Of a stretch of 64,000 bases of DNA, positions 15,936 to 25,342 are shown piece after piece. The notes beneath the pieces are model-generated. The model had not been told where the DNA came from. It did not search any database and saw only the letters and a list, made by a program, of their open reading frames with translations. The DNA comes from Flavobacteriales bacterium (GTDB taxonomy: Bacteria; Bacteroidota; Bacteroidia; Flavobacteriales_D; Sanyastnellaceae): assembly GCA_022447625.1 (NCBI GenBank), contig JAKVAX010000009.1, forward strand, positions 79,760 to 143,759, written 5' to 3'. The number at the start of each line of letters is the position of its first letter. The first letter of the stretch is position 1. The translations under genes were made by a program, and so were the position numbers.

Positions 15936-18900
15936 TCACATAACCTGAATATTCAACTGTCTCCAGGTCTTGTCCCACTGCTGTTAGGAGGTAATAATAG
16001 AGGCCATCAGGCACGAAGTATTCTCCTTGTTGGCGGTTACCTAGCCAAGGTTCACCCACCGTATTACTTTGGAAGACGATATCTCCCCAACGGTCAAAGA
16101 CAATTACTTGATATTCCACTGCTCCAATCACGCTTGGTAGCCAAACTTCATTCACGCCATCGCCATCCGGTGTAAAGGCATTCGGCACATACACACGAAG
16201 CTTCTCGATCATTTCGATATTCCTACAGAAGACATCGATACAGCCATTCTCGTCTATAGCTGTCAGGCATAGATCTACGATGTTTGTTCCTGCGTCTAAC
16301 AAATTATACTCGAAGTCATCTTCGTTGGAAAGTACCATTCCGTCAATGGTCCACTCATAGGATACTTCTCCGATAGCCATTTCCTCAAGACTAATAATTG
16401 GGTCATCAGTAGTTGGATTGGCGGGAGAATAGATATACGCAGCTTCTGGATGATCTAGTCCGCATACAATGTTGTTGTATTGTACGCTATTCACGCATCC
16501 TTCAAAGCTGGTCATGGTGAGACCGACATCGTAACAACCGGGGTTGTTATAAGTGTGGGCCGTAAACCCACAATCAGTCCCAAAAGTGCCGTCACCGAAG
16601 TCCCACTGGCAAGTAACGTTCTGAAGTGAATCTTGCACAAATCCGGCAGTGAACGGAGCACATCCCGAAGTCTCCAACGCAGAGAAGGTAGGTACAGGTA
16701 ACGGGAAGATCTCAATGTCTTCGGTACTCTCTGTTCCACAAGGACCAGGGATAGAGTAAGTGACCGTATGTGTTCCAATTCCAGCAATCGATGGTGAGAA
16801 TAGCCCTTGAGCTGTCACACAGTTATCGCAAGATGCTGTCCAGAACCCACCAGGTGTAGCTGCCACAAGCTGCTGACCACCGGCATCAATACAGAATCCA
16901 AATTCTTCTTGGATGGTGCTATCGTCATTTGGAGTGATCGTAATTTCTGTTTGATCCTGAGCACCACACAGTCCACTGAAGTTGTATGTAATGGTATGTG
17001 TTCCAACGCCTGCCACCTCTGTATTGAAGACGCCTGAAGCTGCATGAATGCAATCACCACATGTCGCTGTCCAATGTCCGCCATCCTGATTGGAATCAAT
17101 TTGAACATCTCCCCAACCAAGACAGTAATCCGTTGGTGGAATCATGGTCGCATCATCAGAGAAGTCTACGTTGATGGTCTCTGACGAGGCGTCTCCACAT
17201 AGGCCAGTTATGGTGTAGGTTACTGTGTAATCTCCAGGGAATACAGATGAAGGATCGAAGGCTCCGCTGACGGGATCAATACATCCAACACAGTCTGCCG
17301 TCCATGTTCCGTTTGGATCAACCGCGGTTAAGAACTCCACGGCCCCAGCCGTACATAAGGTATCGACGGCTGTGATGGTCGCATCTTGTTGATCGAGCAC
17401 GGTCACTGATTCAGTGGTCGAAACCGGACACAATCCGTCAATCATATAGGTTACAGTGAAGTCTCCTGCTCCTATGGAAGGATCGAAGCTTCCTTGTCCA
17501 TTAAGGCAGTTCCCACAATCTGCAGACCAAGCTCCACCTTCCGCGTTAGCGACAAGAGCAACCGGATCACTTGAGGTACACAAATCATTAACTGGATTAA
17601 TTTCAGGTTCTGTCACAGCCACAACCTCTAGGGTTTGCACAGAGTTATCCGGACAGAAGGTATCAAAGCCGTATTCAATGGTAAAGATCCCAGGTCCGGA
17701 AACGAGGGGATCAAAGTTTCCATTTTGATCAATACAGTCATTACAATCGGCCGACCAATCTCCACCCGCTTGCACTGCAGGAATCAAGGCTTCTCCCCCA
17801 TTCTCACAAATAAATGCTGGCATAATAACCGTGGCGTCATCCTGAGAAACTACTTCAACAGTAAACTGATCGTTATCAGGACAAATACCATCAATGGTAT
17901 AAGTTACATCAACGTTTCCTGGATTAGCCAAGGCTGGGTCAAAGGTTCCGTCCGCAGTCAAACAGTCTGCACAATCTTCGGTAGTCCAAGTTCCACCTGG
18001 GTTGGCCCCAACCATATTGATTGCTGCGGCAGAGGTACATAAAGGATCTACCGAAGTGATACTCGCGTCGGCATCCATGATGACGTTTACCGTAAATTGG
18101 TCGGTGATATCGCCGCAATCACTCGCCTGAGTATAAATGATATCGTAGGTACCTGCGCCGGCTCCAAGCACATCAAACATACCATCAGCACCAATGCAGC
18201 CAATACAATTCGAACTGAAGGTTCCGCCGTCTTCTAATACTTCGACCTGATAATTGACATCGCTAATACATAGATCAGTTACAGGGTTGGTAATGGTTGG
18301 ATCAGGCAGTTCATCAACGTTATAATCAACCGTGATTGTGAAATCATCAGTTACTTCAATCGAGCTCCCTCCACAACCATCGTAAACTGCGGTTGCCGTG
18401 TAAGTCGTTGTTTCGCTAGGACAAACCTCAATGGAATCACCAGTCCCAATTTCATTTCCGTCTTCGAACCAAGTCACCGTGTAAGAAGGCGCACCTCCTG
18501 AAGGTGTGAATCGCCATGCTTCAGAGTTGGCTGTCCATGCACCAGTATTTCTGCCTGGAGGGACATAGGCCACGGTTCCTGTGTTATTCTGAATTCCAAG
18601 TAATGAGCTTCCACCATTCCAGCCAGAACAGGTTGGTTTGTCATCAATGTAGATATCAATGGCATTGGTGGTCTCGTAGAATACGATCTGCGTAGTGGTT
18701 TGCAGTGACGAACACGAGAAGTGACATACCCCGTCGTAGTTCACCACGAAGGTTCTACAAGGTTCCTCTCCCAGGATCTCGTAGCGCACCGCACCACAGG
18801 TTGCCGGGTTGATATCGTAGTACACTCCAAAAATCGCATTGGTAGGCAATCCAGGATCTGGAGCTGTTTCATTAAAAGCCCAAGGGCAATAACCATTCGC

Positions 18901-19278
18901 CTCACCTGCATCGAAAGTGATGACACCGTTTGACCCTAAGACAATCTGATCATAGTTGATTCCAAAAAAGCAAAACTCAAAGGGAAGATCAATCGCACCA
19001 CTCCAGGTATCATCAATACCGATGAAAAGCGACGTTCCGTCATTGAATGGGTAAGGGGGATCAAAAGGAACACTCTCTACAACGTACTCGTCAGTGCTTC
19101 CTGTTTCGAATACTTCTGCCTCTATAGTGGCACAGGGTTGATCACAATCGATGGTAAGCGCATCTTGCCCATCAAGCGTCAAAGCATCAATGCTCGGACA
19201 TCCTGTTTGAGCCGCTAGGCGTTCCGCGCCAGCGAAAGCCAACATTAGAAATACACAGATGATCAGTCTGTTTACCAC
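15922..19278 (-). CDS. Large secreted protein with seven four-cysteine repeats, PKD domain and gliding/T9SS C-terminal domain
   Basis: About 1118 residues from a GTG at 19278 that gives a normal signal peptide (N-R-L-I-I-C-V-F-L-M-L-A-F-A). Longer readings run back into the ABC gene. After an N-terminal lectin-like region (roughly 40-270) come seven tandem repeats of about 75 residues. Each has a Cys, then G-G-x-W-x-x-x-C-x-x-C, G-x-F-x-P, and a final C-G or C-P. A PKD-like module (C-Q-W-D-F-G-D-G-T-F) follows. The C-terminus (V-P-N-A-F-T-P-D-G-D-G-V-N-E-V-W) is the gliding-motility-associated CHU_C domain used by T9SS. An adhesive surface role is inferred. It contains hairpin copies at 17539 and 19222, the latter inside the signal peptide. 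Confidence 0.88.
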   Translation of the reverse strand: MVNRLIICVFLMLAFAGAERLAAQTGCPSIDALTLDGQDALTIDCDQPCATIEAEVFETGSTDEYVVESVPFDPPYPFNDGTSLFIGIDDTWSGAIDLPFEFCFFGINYDQIVLGSNGVITFDAGEANGYCPWAFNETAPDPGLPTNAIFGVYYDINPATCGAVRYEILGEEPCRTFVVNYDGVCHFSCSSLQTTTQIVFYETTNAIDIYIDDKPTCSGWNGGSSLLGIQNNTGTVAYVPPGRNTGAWTANSEAWRFTPSGGAPSYTVTWFEDGNEIGTGDSIEVCPSETTTYTATAVYDGCGGSSIEVTDDFTITVDYNVDELPDPTITNPVTDLCISDVNYQVEVLEDGGTFSSNCIGCIGADGMFDVLGAGAGTYDIIYTQASDCGDITDQFTVNVIMDADASITSVDPLCTSAAAINMVGANPGGTWTTEDCADCLTADGTFDPALANPGNVDVTYTIDGICPDNDQFTVEVVSQDDATVIMPAFICENGGEALIPAVQAGGDWSADCNDCIDQNGNFDPLVSGPGIFTIEYGFDTFCPDNSVQTLEVVAVTEPEINPVNDLCTSSDPVALVANAEGGAWSADCGNCLNGQGSFDPSIGAGDFTVTYMIDGLCPVSTTESVTVLDQQDATITAVDTLCTAGAVEFLTAVDPNGTWTADCVGCIDPVSGAFDPSSVFPGDYTVTYTITGLCGDASSETINVDFSDDATMIPPTDYCLGWGDVQIDSNQDGGHWTATCGDCIHAASGVFNTEVAGVGTHTITYNFSGLCGAQDQTEITITPNDDSTIQEEFGFCIDAGGQQLVAATPGGFWTASCDNCVTAQGLFSPSIAGIGTHTVTYSIPGPCGTESTEDIEIFPLPVPTFSALETSGCAPFTAGFVQDSLQNVTCQWDFGDGTFGTDCGFTAHTYNNPGCYDVGLTMTSFEGCVNSVQYNNIVCGLDHPEAAYIYSPANPTTDDPIISLEEMAIGEVSYEWTIDGMVLSNEDDFEYNLLDAGTNIVDLCLTAIDENGCIDVFCRNIEMIEKLRVYVPNAFTPDGDGVNEVWLPSVIGAVEYQVIVFDRWGDIVFQSNTVGEPWLGNRQQGEYFVPDGLYYYLLTAVGQDLETVEYSGYVIILR
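17539..17554 (+). repeat. Dispersed hairpin element, copy 4 (variant loop)
   Basis: Reads TTCCGC-GTTA-GCGACA. It lies in the third four-cysteine repeat of the large adhesin and is translated on the coding strand as V-A-N-A-E. Confidence 0.7.
19222..19237 (+). repeat. Dispersed hairpin element, copy 5 (variant loop)
   Basis: Reads TTCCGC-GCCA-GCGAAA, with both arms at consensus. It falls in the signal peptide of the large adhesin and gives F-A-G-A-E next to the presumed cleavage region. Confidence 0.75.
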
Positions 19279-19351
19279 GACATAGTAAGTTGTTTTACCT
19301 ATAAAACTCGGAATAATACCAGATGGTTGCAACCATTGAAGGAAGTTCTTT

Positions 19352-21172
19352 CTACGCGAATTGCATTTCAAAGAGTCGCTTGTATGGACCTTCCTCTTTA
19401 AGAAGCGAGGCATGAGTGCCTTGTTGCACCACATTTCCTTTCTCCATCACCAGAATTCTATCGGCATTTTGAATGGTAGAAAGACGGTGTGCAATGACAA
19501 TAGAAGTTCGTCCTTCGGTCAATTTTTCCGTTGCTTTCTGGATAAGCTCTTCACTTTCGGTATCGATACTTGATGTGGCTTCGTCAAGAACGAGAATGCT
19601 TGGCTTATAAACGTAGGCCCGCATAAATGCCAGCAACTGACGTTGACCAACGCTCAACATTCCACCTCTTTCTTTAACGTCGTAGTCATATTTCCCTGGG
19701 AGGCGCTGGATGAAATCGTGTGCTCCCACTGCTTTGCCGGATTCAACGATGTCTGATTCACTGATACGGGCATCGTAGAGTGTGATGTTGTTTCGGATCG
19801 AATCACTGAACAAAAAGACGTCTTGAAGTACTACGGCTACCGTACGGCGAATAGTCGCCAACGGAAGTTCGCGAATGTCAACCCCGTCAATCGTGATCTT
19901 ACCTTTCTGGAATTCGTAGAATCGAGAAATCAAATTAATCACAGATGATTTACCGGCTCCTGTTGCTCCTACGAATGCCAAGGTCTCTCCTGGCTTCACT
20001 TCGAACGAAACGCCTTTGAGTACCCAATCTTCGTCGTTGTAGGCGAACCACACATCTTCGAATTTGATGTGGCCTTTAAACGTATCTACCAGAGAAGGTG
20101 TTTGCGTTTCGGCGATAGCCTCTTCGGAATCAAAAAGGTTGAACACACGCTCAGCGTTCACGATTCCCATTTGCAGCACGTTGAAACGATCTGCCAACTG
20201 ACGAATCGGACGATACAACATGAAGACATAAAGAATAAACTCAAGGAGTGTACCCAATGAAACCGTTCCTTCCACAGCGCGACGCATTCCCCACCACAGC
20301 AATAAAGCGACACTGCTTGCCGAAAGCAGTTCAACGATCGGAAAGAAAATACTGAAGGCCCAGATGGAGGCGATGTTCGCATCACGGTGCTCGCGATTGA
20401 TTTCTTCGAATCGCTCCTTCTCCTTATTCTCTCGATGGAAAATCTGAACGATGTTCATCCCGGTGACGTGCTCCTGCACGAAGACATTGATCTTGTTTAC
20501 CTGATTACGCACCTTGATGAAGGCCTTCTTAATAGCCTTTTGGAAGATGCGCGTTGCCACCAACAGAATCGGGATTGGTACCAATACAATCAGGGTTAAC
20601 AACCAGTTGGTGTATAGCATGTATGCAATCACCACGAAGAGCTTCAGCAAATCGCCAATAACGCTCAAGATCCCGTTGGAGAATACATTCGCCACCCCAT
20701 CGATATCAGAGACCAAACGCGTAACAAAGGTTCCAACAGGGTTTTTATCGAAGTATTTCAAACGGAAACCAAGGATGTGTTTGTAAAGTCGCGAACGCAT
20801 ATCGAGGGTTACACTCTGCGCTACCCAATTGGCCAAGTACGTCTGATAGAATTGAAGAATCGCTTCAAGTATGAGCAGTCCAACTACGACGAGGAACGTA
20901 TAAAGCAATCCTTCACCGTTGGAGCTAAACCAACCGTCTGTGGTATGGTACAACCAACTCTTCAGGCCTTGCAATGCTTCTGCAGGGACACTTGCGACAA
21001 AGGCATCGATGGCAAAGCCAATTAAAGCCGGACGAATCCAAACCAGCGCTGCGAGTAGAATAACGAGCGACGCGGTAAGGCGGAACCAGAAGCGGTAAGG
21101 TCCTACTTGTTTCAGGATTCTACGAAGAATGCCTGCGTCGAAAATGTTGCCTTGGGCAGAGGGTTGACTCAA
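19352..21172 (-). CDS. ABC exporter, fused membrane and ATPase domains
   Basis: A 606-residue half-transporter. Residues 20-340 hold six membrane helices. The ATPase domain has Walker A G-A-T-G-A-G-K-S near residue 400, the signature L-S-V-G-Q-R-Q, Walker B I-L-V-L-D-E-A-T-S-S, and the switch His in I-A-H-R-L-S. This is the MsbA/heterodimer-like exporter layout; a homodimer in the inner membrane exporting lipid or drug-like molecules is expected. It begins 24 bases after truA on the same strand, so the two may be co-transcribed. The cargo cannot be read from sequence. Confidence 0.9.
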   Translation of the reverse strand: MSQPSAQGNIFDAGILRRILKQVGPYRFWFRLTASLVILLAALVWIRPALIGFAIDAFVASVPAEALQGLKSWLYHTTDGWFSSNGEGLLYTFLVVVGLLILEAILQFYQTYLANWVAQSVTLDMRSRLYKHILGFRLKYFDKNPVGTFVTRLVSDIDGVANVFSNGILSVIGDLLKLFVVIAYMLYTNWLLTLIVLVPIPILLVATRIFQKAIKKAFIKVRNQVNKINVFVQEHVTGMNIVQIFHRENKEKERFEEINREHRDANIASIWAFSIFFPIVELLSASSVALLLWWGMRRAVEGTVSLGTLLEFILYVFMLYRPIRQLADRFNVLQMGIVNAERVFNLFDSEEAIAETQTPSLVDTFKGHIKFEDVWFAYNDEDWVLKGVSFEVKPGETLAFVGATGAGKSSVINLISRFYEFQKGKITIDGVDIRELPLATIRRTVAVVLQDVFLFSDSIRNNITLYDARISESDIVESGKAVGAHDFIQRLPGKYDYDVKERGGMLSVGQRQLLAFMRAYVYKPSILVLDEATSSIDTESEELIQKATEKLTEGRTSIVIAHRLSTIQNADRILVMEKGNVVQQGTHASLLKEEGPYKRLFEMQFA

Positions 21173-21196
21173 AATGCTCGCTATCGAATGGCGAAA

Positions 21197-21931
21197 TTAC
21201 AAAAACGGGTACTTGACCCGCGCAAGAAATAAACCATCAGGTGAGACAGATGTTCCTGCATTCTTTCTTTCACCCGAATTCACGATCGCTCTGAACTCTT
21301 CAGAAGTGATCTTTCCACGTCCGAGATCGATGAAGGTACCGACCATGCTACGAACCATGTTTCTCAGGAATCTATCGGCGCTGACGGTGAAAATGAAGCG
21401 GTGATTTTCTTGCTTCCAAACGCATTCTGTGAGGTCACAAATCGTGGTATGTTGACTCCCTCCTGCCTTGCAAAAAGCGCCAAAATCCTTCACACTTTTT
21501 AACCACTCCGCCTCCTGATTCATGAGGTCGAGATCGAAGTCATAAATGGTGTAGGTAGACTGTCCTTTTAGGAAGGGGTCTTTTCTGCGATGCAAAAAAT
21601 AATGGTAGGTACGTTGGCTAGCGCCGAATCGGGCATGGTCATCATCACCAACTGGGATACAGTTGAAGATCGCGATGTCTTCAGGGAGGAGGTGATTGAG
21701 CTTGTAGACCAACTGTGCTGGGTCTTCCAAGGACTCAAAATCAAAATGGAGGTAAAACTCACTAGCGTGGACACCGGTATCAGTGCGGCCACAGCCCATG
21801 GTTTTTACCTCCATTCTTAAGTATGTCTGTAGCGCCTTCTCAATGGTTCCCTGGACGGTTTCTCCGTTGGGTTGGATCTGCCAACCAACATAGTTGGTTC
21901 CGCGGTAAGCGAGTCGAAGGAAGTAGCGCAT
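21197..21931 (-). CDS. truA: tRNA pseudouridine(38-40) synthase
   Basis: A 244-residue protein of usual family length. Near the start Y-R-G-T-N-Y-V-G-W-Q-I-Q-P-N is the family's opening strand. C-G-R-T-D-T-G-V-H-A near 47-56 contains the catalytic Asp. R-F-I-F-T-V-S-A-D-R-F-L-R-N-M-V-R near the end is the conserved C-terminal RNA-contact region. TruA makes pseudouridine at positions 38, 39 and 40 of the tRNA anticodon stem-loop. It is upstream of the ABC exporter on the same strand. Confidence 0.95.
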   Translation of the reverse strand: MRYFLRLAYRGTNYVGWQIQPNGETVQGTIEKALQTYLRMEVKTMGCGRTDTGVHASEFYLHFDFESLEDPAQLVYKLNHLLPEDIAIFNCIPVGDDDHARFGASQRTYHYFLHRRKDPFLKGQSTYTIYDFDLDLMNQEAEWLKSVKDFGAFCKAGGSQHTTICDLTECVWKQENHRFIFTVSADRFLRNMVRSMVGTFIDLGRGKITSEEFRAIVNSGERKNAGTSVSPDGLFLARVKYPFL

Positions 21932-21964
21932 GCCTGCAAGTTATAGCTTTCGCAGGTCAGTTCT

Positions 21965-23209
21965 TTATGTCCAGCTAGCGATCCCTTCGCTCACGTACTC
22001 ACCTGCCTTCAATTTGGTTTGAACCTTCTTGAAAGTTTCGATCGTGTATTCCACGTCTTCAAGTGTGTGAACTGCTGTAGGGATCAAGCGAAGCATGATC
22101 GTGTCTTTCGGTACCACTGGGTAAACAACGATTGAACAGAAGATTCCGTGATTCTCACGAAGGTCTAGTGTCAAGTTTGTTGCTTCTCCTAGTCCTCCTG
22201 AAAGGAATACTGGAGTCACCGCAGAGTTTGTCTCACCGATGTTGAATCCTGCTTCTTTCAGACCACCTTGAAGTGCGTTCGCGATCTTCCAAAGGTTGTC
22301 TTTGAACTGAGATTGCGTTGTGATCATCTCCAAACGCTTCATTGCACCGATAACGATTGGCATTGGCAATGACTTCGCGAATGTTTGAGAACGCATATTG
22401 TAGCGTAGGTAATCAATCACATGCTCGTCACCTGCAACGAAGGCACCTACTGTTGCCATCGACTTCGCAAACGTTCCGAAGTACACGTCGATTTCATCCT
22501 GAACACCTTGAGCATCTCCTGCTCCACGTCCATTCTCACCGATAGTACCGAACCCGTGCGCATCATCAACGAAGAGACGGAAACCGTATTCTTGTTTGAA
22601 TGCTACGATTTCAGCTAACTTTCCTTGGTCACCTGCCATACCGAAGACACCTTCAGTCACAACGAGAATTCCACCTCCCGTTTGCTCAGTTAGATTCTTA
22701 GCGCGATCAAGCTGCTTTACAAAGCTCTCCATGTCGTTGTGTTGGAAAACGAAACGCTTTCCTTGGTGAAGGCGAACACCATCCACCATACATGCGTGAG
22801 ATTCTGAATCGTAAACAATAACGTCGTGACGATCTACAAGAGCTTCGATAGCACTCATACATCCTTGGTAACCGTAGTTCAACAAGAATGCATCATCTTT
22901 TTGCATGAACTCAGCGATCTGAGATTCTAGTTGCTCGTGGTACTTTGTCTGACCTGACATCATACGGGCACCCATTGGGTACGCCATACCCCACTCAGCA
23001 GCTGCATCGGCATCCGCCTTGCGCACTTCTGGGTGGTTTGCAAGTCCGAGGTAGTTGTTGATACTCCATACGAGTACATCCTTCCCACGGAACTGCATGC
23101 GGTTAGAAATAGGCCCTTCCAACTTAGGGAAAGTAAAGTAGCCATGAGACTCTTTCGCGTGCTGCCCTAGCGGCCCGCGGTTGTTTTTGATTCGTTCAAA
23201 AATGTCCAA
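21965..23209 (-). CDS. Alpha-oxoamine synthase, serine palmitoyltransferase-like
   Basis: A 414-residue fold-type I PLP enzyme. W-S-I-N-N-Y-L-G-L-A-N-H-P near residue 48 and Y-P-M-G-A-R-M-M-S-G near 77 are hallmarks of the group that condenses an acyl-CoA with an amino acid. F-V-D-D-A-H-G-F-G-T contains the cofactor Asp and His, and G-T-F-A-K-S-M-A-T-V holds the Schiff-base Lys. In Bacteroidota this type makes sphingolipid or sulfonolipid backbones, from serine or cysteate respectively. AONS and KBL are the alternatives. No bio genes are near, which favours the lipid role. The promoter element is at 23264-23271. Confidence 0.82.
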   Translation of the reverse strand: MDIFERIKNNRGPLGQHAKESHGYFTFPKLEGPISNRMQFRGKDVLVWSINNYLGLANHPEVRKADADAAAEWGMAYPMGARMMSGQTKYHEQLESQIAEFMQKDDAFLLNYGYQGCMSAIEALVDRHDVIVYDSESHACMVDGVRLHQGKRFVFQHNDMESFVKQLDRAKNLTEQTGGGILVVTEGVFGMAGDQGKLAEIVAFKQEYGFRLFVDDAHGFGTIGENGRGAGDAQGVQDEIDVYFGTFAKSMATVGAFVAGDEHVIDYLRYNMRSQTFAKSLPMPIVIGAMKRLEMITTQSQFKDNLWKIANALQGGLKEAGFNIGETNSAVTPVFLSGGLGEATNLTLDLRENHGIFCSIVVYPVVPKDTIMLRLIPTAVHTLEDVEYTIETFKKVQTKLKAGEYVSEGIASWT

Positions 23210-23263
23210 ATCGTAGTATTTTTTTGAGGTGCGGTAACATACCGTACCCGGTTAAAACGGGCG

Positions 23264-23271
23264 CAAAATTA
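23264..23271 (-). promoter_or_regulatory. Bacteroidota -7 element (TAATTTTG) of the oxoamine synthase gene
   Basis: The minus strand reads TAATTTTG 54 bases upstream of the ATG at 23209. The intervening leader is G+C-rich and partly self-complementary (GGTAAC and GGTTAA words), but no known leader RNA is recognised. Confidence 0.45.
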
Positions 23272-23396
23272 ATGGTATTATCTAGAACCACCAACAGCTC
23301 CACGGTGCGAAGTTAATCTGAATCGCTTGTTTCCCAGCTTTGTGGGGGCGATTTATATCAACATTTAGCGCTTGACTTATGTGATAAGTGTATAAT

Positions 23397-24662
23397 TTAC
23401 ACTTTCTCTAGGGCTTGAGCAAGGTCCTCGATAAGATCTTCATGATACTCTACTCCAACGGACAAACGGACAAGGCTTCCATTGATGCCCATGCGCTCTT
23501 TGAGTACATGGTCTACGTCGGCGTGGGTCATTGTTGCTGGGTGCTCTGCTAAGCTTTCCGTAGATCCAAGGCTCACCGCTAAGTGTACCAAATTCAATGC
23601 ATTAAAGAAGCGGAATGCTTCAGGCTCCCCCCCCTTCACTGTGAAAGCGAGCATCGCTCCGCCAGAAGTATATTGCTTTTTGTAGATCTTATACTGTTCT
23701 CCATCTGCCTCTGTTAAATGCCCCAGATAGTGAACCTTATCTACTTTTGGATGATCTCTGAGGTAGTCAGCCACCTTCTCCGCATTTCGCGCTTGTTGAT
23801 CCATACGAACCTTCAAAGTTTCTAGACTTCTCATGAGCAACCAGCCTGTCCATGGTCCAGCCATACTTCCCATAAAGGTTCGCATACCGCGGATTGGTGT
23901 CATAACCTCAGTTGACCCAAGACACGCTCCGGCGATCAAGTCTGAGTGTCCGCCTATATATTTCGTAGCTGAATAGAGCACCAGGTCAGCTCCGGCTTTT
24001 AGGGGGTGCTGCCAGATTGGTCCCATGTAGGTGTTGTCAACCGCAACAAGTACCTTTCTATCAGGTGTCGAGTATTCTTTTGCGAGTTCCGCGTAGGCCT
24101 CAATGTCAAATAGGTGGTTTGTTGGGTTCGCTGGAGTCTCAATGTAGATCATCTTGAGCTTATCTGCTCCGTGCTCTTCGATCTTTGCACGAACTGCATC
24201 CATATCATCCCAACTAGCAACGCCGAAAGAGTTAATTCCGAAACGCGTCAAGACCTTATTCATGAAGTGATCTGTACCTCCGTACAGCGGATTGCTGTGA
24301 AGAACGATATCCCCTGGGTTCAAGTGCGCCAATAGCATTGTAGAAATGGCAGACATTCCACTTTCGAACACCAAAGCTTCATCTGCGCCATCCCACAGAC
24401 ACAAACGATCTTCAAGAATCTCCAGGTCAGGATTATTAAGACGACTGTAGATCAAGCCCATCTCCTCTTCTGGTTCTTTGTCTCTTAACCCGTAGGCCAC
24501 TTCAAAGAAGCGTTTTCCTTCTTCTGCTGTCTTAAATACAAAGGTCGAAGTTTGGAAGATCGGACACTTGATCGCCCCTTCAGACCATTCTGGATTGTAG
24601 CCGTGAGACATCATTAATGACTCCGGACGCATGTTGCGGATATCTCGTTCTTTCATACTCAC
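23397..24662 (-). CDS. Cys/Met-metabolism PLP enzyme (cystathionine gamma-synthase/lyase family)
   Basis: A 421-residue enzyme of the gamma-family. Y-S-R-L-N-N-P near residue 71 contacts the neighbouring subunit's cofactor. F-E-S-G-M-S-A-I-S precedes the phosphate site. V-D-N-T-Y-M-G-P contains the pyridine-binding Asp, and Y-S-A-T-K-Y-I-G-G-H-S-D the Schiff-base Lys. Members break or form C-S bonds of cystathionine, homocysteine or methionine. The exact reaction is not fixed by sequence; methionine gamma-lyase and cystathionine gamma-lyase are both possible. It is divergent from an Lrp-family regulator, a common gene pair for amino-acid catabolism, so control by that regulator is likely. Confidence 0.87.
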   Translation of the reverse strand: MSMKERDIRNMRPESLMMSHGYNPEWSEGAIKCPIFQTSTFVFKTAEEGKRFFEVAYGLRDKEPEEEMGLIYSRLNNPDLEILEDRLCLWDGADEALVFESGMSAISTMLLAHLNPGDIVLHSNPLYGGTDHFMNKVLTRFGINSFGVASWDDMDAVRAKIEEHGADKLKMIYIETPANPTNHLFDIEAYAELAKEYSTPDRKVLVAVDNTYMGPIWQHPLKAGADLVLYSATKYIGGHSDLIAGACLGSTEVMTPIRGMRTFMGSMAGPWTGWLLMRSLETLKVRMDQQARNAEKVADYLRDHPKVDKVHYLGHLTEADGEQYKIYKKQYTSGGAMLAFTVKGGEPEAFRFFNALNLVHLAVSLGSTESLAEHPATMTHADVDHVLKERMGINGSLVRLSVGVEYHEDLIEDLAQALEKV

Positions 24663-24730
24663 AAAGTTAACTCACCAACTAATCCATTCCGCTATGAACC
24701 CATAACTAAGAATAAATAACCAACAAAAAA

Positions 24731-24738
24731 TACCTTTG
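24731..24738 (+). promoter_or_regulatory. Bacteroidota -7 element (TACCTTTG) of the Lrp-family gene
   Basis: TACCTTTG matches TAnnTTTG 56 bases before the ATG at 24795. The predicted leader then contains the consensus hairpin at 24761-24776. Confidence 0.5.
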
Positions 24739-24760
24739 CAGTATATTTATCCGATGAGCA

Positions 24761-24776
24761 TTCCGCGCTAGCGAAA
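24761..24776 (+). repeat. Dispersed hairpin element, copy 6 (consensus, only intergenic copy)
   Basis: Reads TTCCGC-GCTA-GCGAAA, the full family consensus, 18 bases before the Lrp-family start codon. If the promoter at 24731 is right, it is transcribed in the leader and could fold just ahead of the ribosome site. Confidence 0.85.
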
Positions 24777-24794
24777 AAACAGAACACCTATTCT

Positions 24795-25268
24795 ATGAAA
24801 CTCGACAACTATGATCTAAAATTGATCGAACTCTTACAGGAAAACGCCAAGTTGACCGTTTCAGAATTGGCCGAGGCCTGTGGCTTGTCACGCACACCTG
24901 TATACGAGCGCATGAAGAAGCTCGAAGCAAATGGAGTCATCAAAAGCTACAACGCACGCATTGACCCCCAAACAAGTGGATTGCAACTACACGCTTTTTG
25001 TAATGTGAGCTTAAAAGAACACGCCCATGAGTTCTTGCGCAACTTCGAAGATGAGATCAAAGAATTCCCCCAAGTGGTTGCAGCTTACCACACCGCAGGA
25101 ATGTTTGACTACATGATCGAAGTCCGTTGTCGAAATATGGAAGCCTATCACGATTTCATTGCCTCGAAATTGGCCGGCCTAGGTAACATTGGAAACGTGC
25201 AGAGCTTCTTCATTATGAAAGAGATCAAATCTCCAGGACCACTTGATCTGACTTCTTTGAGAACCTAA
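24795..25268 (+). CDS. Lrp/AsnC-family transcription regulator
   Basis: A 157-residue protein. The N-terminal winged helix-turn-helix (L-T-V-S-E-L-A-E-A-C-G-L-S-R-T-P-V near residues 19-35, then R-M-K-K-L) is followed by the RAM ligand-binding domain, whose G-M-F-D-Y-M-I-E-V motif lies near 103-111. It would form octamers that bind amino acids and regulate their metabolism. It is divergent from the gamma-family PLP enzyme, its likely target. The 132-base gap between them holds a TAnnTTTG element and a dispersed hairpin. Confidence 0.93.
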   Translation: MKLDNYDLKLIELLQENAKLTVSELAEACGLSRTPVYERMKKLEANGVIKSYNARIDPQTSGLQLHAFCNVSLKEHAHEFLRNFEDEIKEFPQVVAAYHTAGMFDYMIEVRCRNMEAYHDFIASKLAGLGNIGNVQSFFIMKEIKSPGPLDLTSLRT

Positions 25269-25326
25269 TTGTAGTTAAATGCGCTTCTCAAACGTACTAC
25301 TAGTAATGTTGATCCGTTCAATATGA

Positions 25327-25334
25327 TATCTTTG
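25327..25334 (+). promoter_or_regulatory. Bacteroidota -7 element (TATCTTTG) of bamD
   Basis: TATCTTTG lies eight bases before the bamD ATG at 25343, so the message would have almost no leader. A TTG word at 25305-25311 is in the region where a -33 element is expected. Confidence 0.5.
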
Positions 25335-25342
25335 CGCCCCTG

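Noticed and set aside
21612..21630. Similar word TTGGCTAGCGCCGAATC in truA
   Set aside because: Same reason: codons for R-F-G-A-S-Q, with arms differing from consensus.
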